Source: CAZSTA01 sp964609495 [NCBI: uncultured bacterium] (GTDB taxonomy: Bacteria; CAZSTA01). Taken from it: DNA of 7,402 bases. Positions 5,430 through 7,402 of this stretch are shown in pieces (within the stretch, counting starts at the first letter, position 1; each line of letters starts with the position of its first letter). Under the pieces are notes generated by a model. It saw only the letters and a program-made list of their open reading frames with translations, was not told where the DNA came from and ran no database searches. The translations under genes and the position numbers were made by a program. The stretch spans positions 1 to 7,402 of the forward strand of contig CAZSTA010000184.1 in NCBI GenBank assembly GCA_964609495.1. Reading direction: 5' to 3'.

Positions 5430-6653
5430 TTGTTCTTGATGAGAGTCGCTTTCAGAAATGTTTTTCGCCATAAAAGGCGTTCTCTTCTGATCATCGTTTC
5501 CATCGTAATAGGGATAATTATAGTGATATTCATTCAGAGTCTCTTTCGAGGTAGGAGGGTGACTCTGAACGAGAGCGTGATTCGCTTTAAGACCGGTCAT
5601 CTTCAGCTTCATGCTAGGGGATATGAGGAGAAATCTCGGCGACTTCCTCTAGACCTATCTATTGAGAATCCAGATGAGATCAAGGCTATTATCGGAGACA
5701 TCGAGGGGATAGAGTCTATAACTTCGAGGGTAGAGTTCTCCACTATGATAAGCAACGGAGTGGATACTATGATGCTATTAGGGATAGCAGTTGAGCCTTC
5801 GAAGGAGGAGGGAAGGGGGTTAATCGATGAGATGATCTCTGAGGGAAGCTATCTTAGCGATGGTGATCAAGGGATACTCATCGGAGAGGCTTTGGCGAAA
5901 GCGATGGGAATAACTCTAGGTGATACAGTTATGCTCTACTCTCAGACCCTTTATGGAGCTCAGAATCTGATGGATTTCGACGTAAAAGGTATCTTCAAGA
6001 CTGGTTCCCCTTTCGATAAAAGCGCAGTCTTCATCTCACTTCCTAAGGCTCAAGAGTTCTTGGATATGGGAGATAGCGTAACCGAGGTGATGATTCAATT
6101 GAAGGACAACGATTATCTGGAGAAGGTTACCGAGGAGATCGCCGGAAGACTCAATGATCACGATATCGAGCTTCACTCTTGGAGATATTATGCGAGAGAG
6201 CTTCTAGCCGATCTAGAAGGGGATAGCATCTTTATGGCCGCCTTCAATATCTTCCTCTTCTTCTTGGTGACCATAGGGATAGTCGATGTGATGACGATGT
6301 CCGTATTCGAGAGGATAAGGGAGATAGGGATGATTCGAGCGATGGGATTGAAGTCTCGAGAGGTAGTTATCCTCTTTATCCTCGAGGCTTTGATAATAGG
6401 AGTGATCGGAGCAGTTATAGGATCTATCCTAGGGGAAGCGATATCTTGGTACTTCGATGTAGTAGGGATCCCTATGCCTGAGATGACAAAAGAGATAGGA
6501 GTTGCGATCGGTGATAGGTTATACGCCTCGGTCTCCGGAAGGGATGTAGTCCTAGCCCTAGCGATCGGGATCATCGTAGCGGTGTTTGGGTCTATATATC
6601 CAGCGTATATAGCCTCTAAGATGAGGCCGGTTGAAGCCTTACGCCATATATAA
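5430..6653 (+). CDS. FtsX/MacB/LolC-E-type ABC permease P4 (type B)
   Basis: This is the second permease of the second pair, 407 residues from TTG 5430. The start follows from the Shine-Dalgarno spacing and from the N-terminus: 18 residues then reach the end of the RNVFRHKRRS motif, as in P2 and P3. TM1 is at about 18-37, the periplasmic domain at about 40-264, TM2 at about 267-291, TM3 at about 311-341 and TM4 at about 373-396. Family marks are TGHLQLHARGY (55-65), the coupling turn ERIREIGMIRAMG (294-306) and the ending YPAYIASKMRPVEALRHI. It groups with P2 through SNGVDT, YGAQNLMDFDVKGIF and IGMI. At the end of TM2 the xNTM(L/M)M of the other three is replaced by VDVMTM, putting Asp286 in or next to the helix. 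The gap after P3 is 17 nt and the lolA-like gene follows after 25 nt, so all are likely one operon. It is probably the heteromeric partner of P3; the substrate is unknown. Confidence 0.9.
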   Translation: MFLMRVAFRNVFRHKRRSLLIIVSIVIGIIIVIFIQSLFRGRRVTLNESVIRFKTGHLQLHARGYEEKSRRLPLDLSIENPDEIKAIIGDIEGIESITSRVEFSTMISNGVDTMMLLGIAVEPSKEEGRGLIDEMISEGSYLSDGDQGILIGEALAKAMGITLGDTVMLYSQTLYGAQNLMDFDVKGIFKTGSPFDKSAVFISLPKAQEFLDMGDSVTEVMIQLKDNDYLEKVTEEIAGRLNDHDIELHSWRYYARELLADLEGDSIFMAAFNIFLFFLVTIGIVDVMTMSVFERIREIGMIRAMGLKSREVVILFILEALIIGVIGAVIGSILGEAISWYFDVVGIPMPEMTKEIGVAIGDRLYASVSGRDVVLALAIGIIVAVFGSIYPAYIASKMRPVEALRHI

Positions 6654-6678
6654 TCTTAAACGGAAGGAGGAAACTTTT

Positions 6679-7402
6679 ATGAAAAGAATAATAGTTTTGT
6701 TAGGAAGCATTCTGCTAATAATCGCCTTATCAGGACAAATAAAGGCTCAGGAGGAGGAACAACTTACCGCTGATGAGATAATAACTAAGACTGATGAGCT
6801 GATGAACTCGGATTATATGGAAATGCTGGTGGAGATGAAGATCACTAAACCTGGCAAGGAGGATAAGATAAGCGAGATGAAGCTCTATGCCCAAGAGGAT
6901 GAGAACGTATTGATCAAGATTCTTTCTCCAGCTAGAGAGAAGGGACAGGGATATCTGAGGATAGGAGACGATCTTTGGATGTATCTTCCCAGTGTAGAGA
7001 AGTCGATCCGAGTGGCAGCTAAGACTAAGGTATTGGGAGGAGATTTCACTGGATCGGATTTAATGAGATTCGATCTGGCTAATGATTACACTGCAACCTT
7101 GGTGGGCGAAGAGGAGATAGACGGTGAACTATGTTACGTCATAGAACTGAAAGCTACGAATAGAAGCGTATCCTATGATATGGTAAAGGATTGGATACGC
7201 AAAGAGGATTTTATCCAGGCTAGGATGGAATTCTATACCCTATCAGGGAAATTACTCAAGATTATGACCTTCTCCGATATCAAGGAGATCGGAGGCAGGA
7301 TTCTCCCAACTACGATAATGATGCAGGATATGTTACGGAAGGAGAATCTAACTTGGATTCAGATAATCGAGGCTGATTATGATGCCGAGTTATCAGATAA
7401 TA
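6679..7402 (+). CDS. LolA-like outer membrane lipoprotein-sorting family protein (3' partial)
   Basis: 241 residues are visible with no stop before the window ends. A signal peptide is clear: MKR, then a hydrophobic core at about 4-19, with likely signal peptidase I cleavage after IKA (23) before QEEE. There is no lipobox cysteine, so the mature protein should be soluble in the periplasm. The body matches the LolA-fold family annotated as outer membrane lipoprotein-sorting proteins. The family signature is SPAREKGQGYLRIGDDLWMY (83-102), then LPS, then GGDFTGSDL (120-128), with ERKx-type strands and a late IxxIxEIGGRILPT segment (about 200-211). Such proteins form a half-barrel that carries hydrophobic cargo. 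ATG 6679 has AAGGAGG at 6664-6670, 8 nt upstream, and lies 25 bp after P4. It is probably the carrier that receives cargo from the P3-P4 transporter. It is not classical LolA, so lipoprotein sorting should not be assumed. Family members are usually about this long, so little is likely missing. Confidence 0.85.
   Translation, partial: MKRIIVLLGSILLIIALSGQIKAQEEEQLTADEIITKTDELMNSDYMEMLVEMKITKPGKEDKISEMKLYAQEDENVLIKILSPAREKGQGYLRIGDDLWMYLPSVEKSIRVAAKTKVLGGDFTGSDLMRFDLANDYTATLVGEEEIDGELCYVIELKATNRSVSYDMVKDWIRKEDFIQARMEFYTLSGKLLKIMTFSDIKEIGGRILPTTIMMQDMLRKENLTWIQIIEADYDAELSDN

Overview
The window reads as DNA from a diderm (outer-membrane) bacterium with fairly low GC content. The evidence is strong Shine-Dalgarno sequences (AAAGGAGG, GAGGAGGTGAT), a near-consensus sigma70-type promoter, a TetR-type repressor, and a signal-peptide-bearing LolA-like periplasmic protein that implies an outer membrane. 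Arginine AGA/AGG and isoleucine ATA codons are abundant. I cannot name the lineage from this sequence; an uncultured or deep-branching bacterial phylum would fit, but that is inference.

Layout, all genes on the + strand. (1) 1-197 is non-coding as far as I can tell. (2) 198-665 encodes a small AbrB/SpoVT-fold protein with two copies of the swapped-hairpin motif in one chain. (3) 666-793 is an AT-rich gap with three ATAACATA repeats and at most a weak promoter. (4) 794-3318 encodes two FtsX/MacB/LolC-E-type ABC permeases (P1, P2), 32 bp apart. (5) 3319-3592 is a 274-bp AT-rich gap holding a long imperfect inverted repeat, a shortened second copy of the same repeat, a near-perfect promoter and a palindromic operator candidate. 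(6) 3593-6653 encodes a TetR-family regulator, then two more permeases of the same family (P3, P4); the tetR stop overlaps the P3 start. (7) 6679-7402 encodes a LolA-like 'outer membrane lipoprotein-sorting' family protein that runs off the window end.

The central theme is a double-cassette Lol/MacB-like ABC transport locus. The permeases fall into two types by eye: P1 resembles P3 (type A) and P2 resembles P4 (type B). The order is therefore A-B, tetR, A-B, as if a two-permease cassette had been duplicated and the second copy placed under TetR control with a LolA-like carrier. No ABC ATPase is encoded here, so a LolD/MacB-type ATPase is expected just downstream or elsewhere. The likely job is extracting a lipoprotein, lipid or other hydrophobic molecule from the inner membrane and handing it to the periplasmic carrier; the substrate cannot be read from the sequence. 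The AbrB-like gene is more AT-rich than the permease genes and is probably unrelated to the transporter.

Two start codons are revised from the longest open frames: P1 begins at ATG 794 and P4 at TTG 5430. Both choices rest on Shine-Dalgarno spacing and alignment of the paralogues' N-termini.
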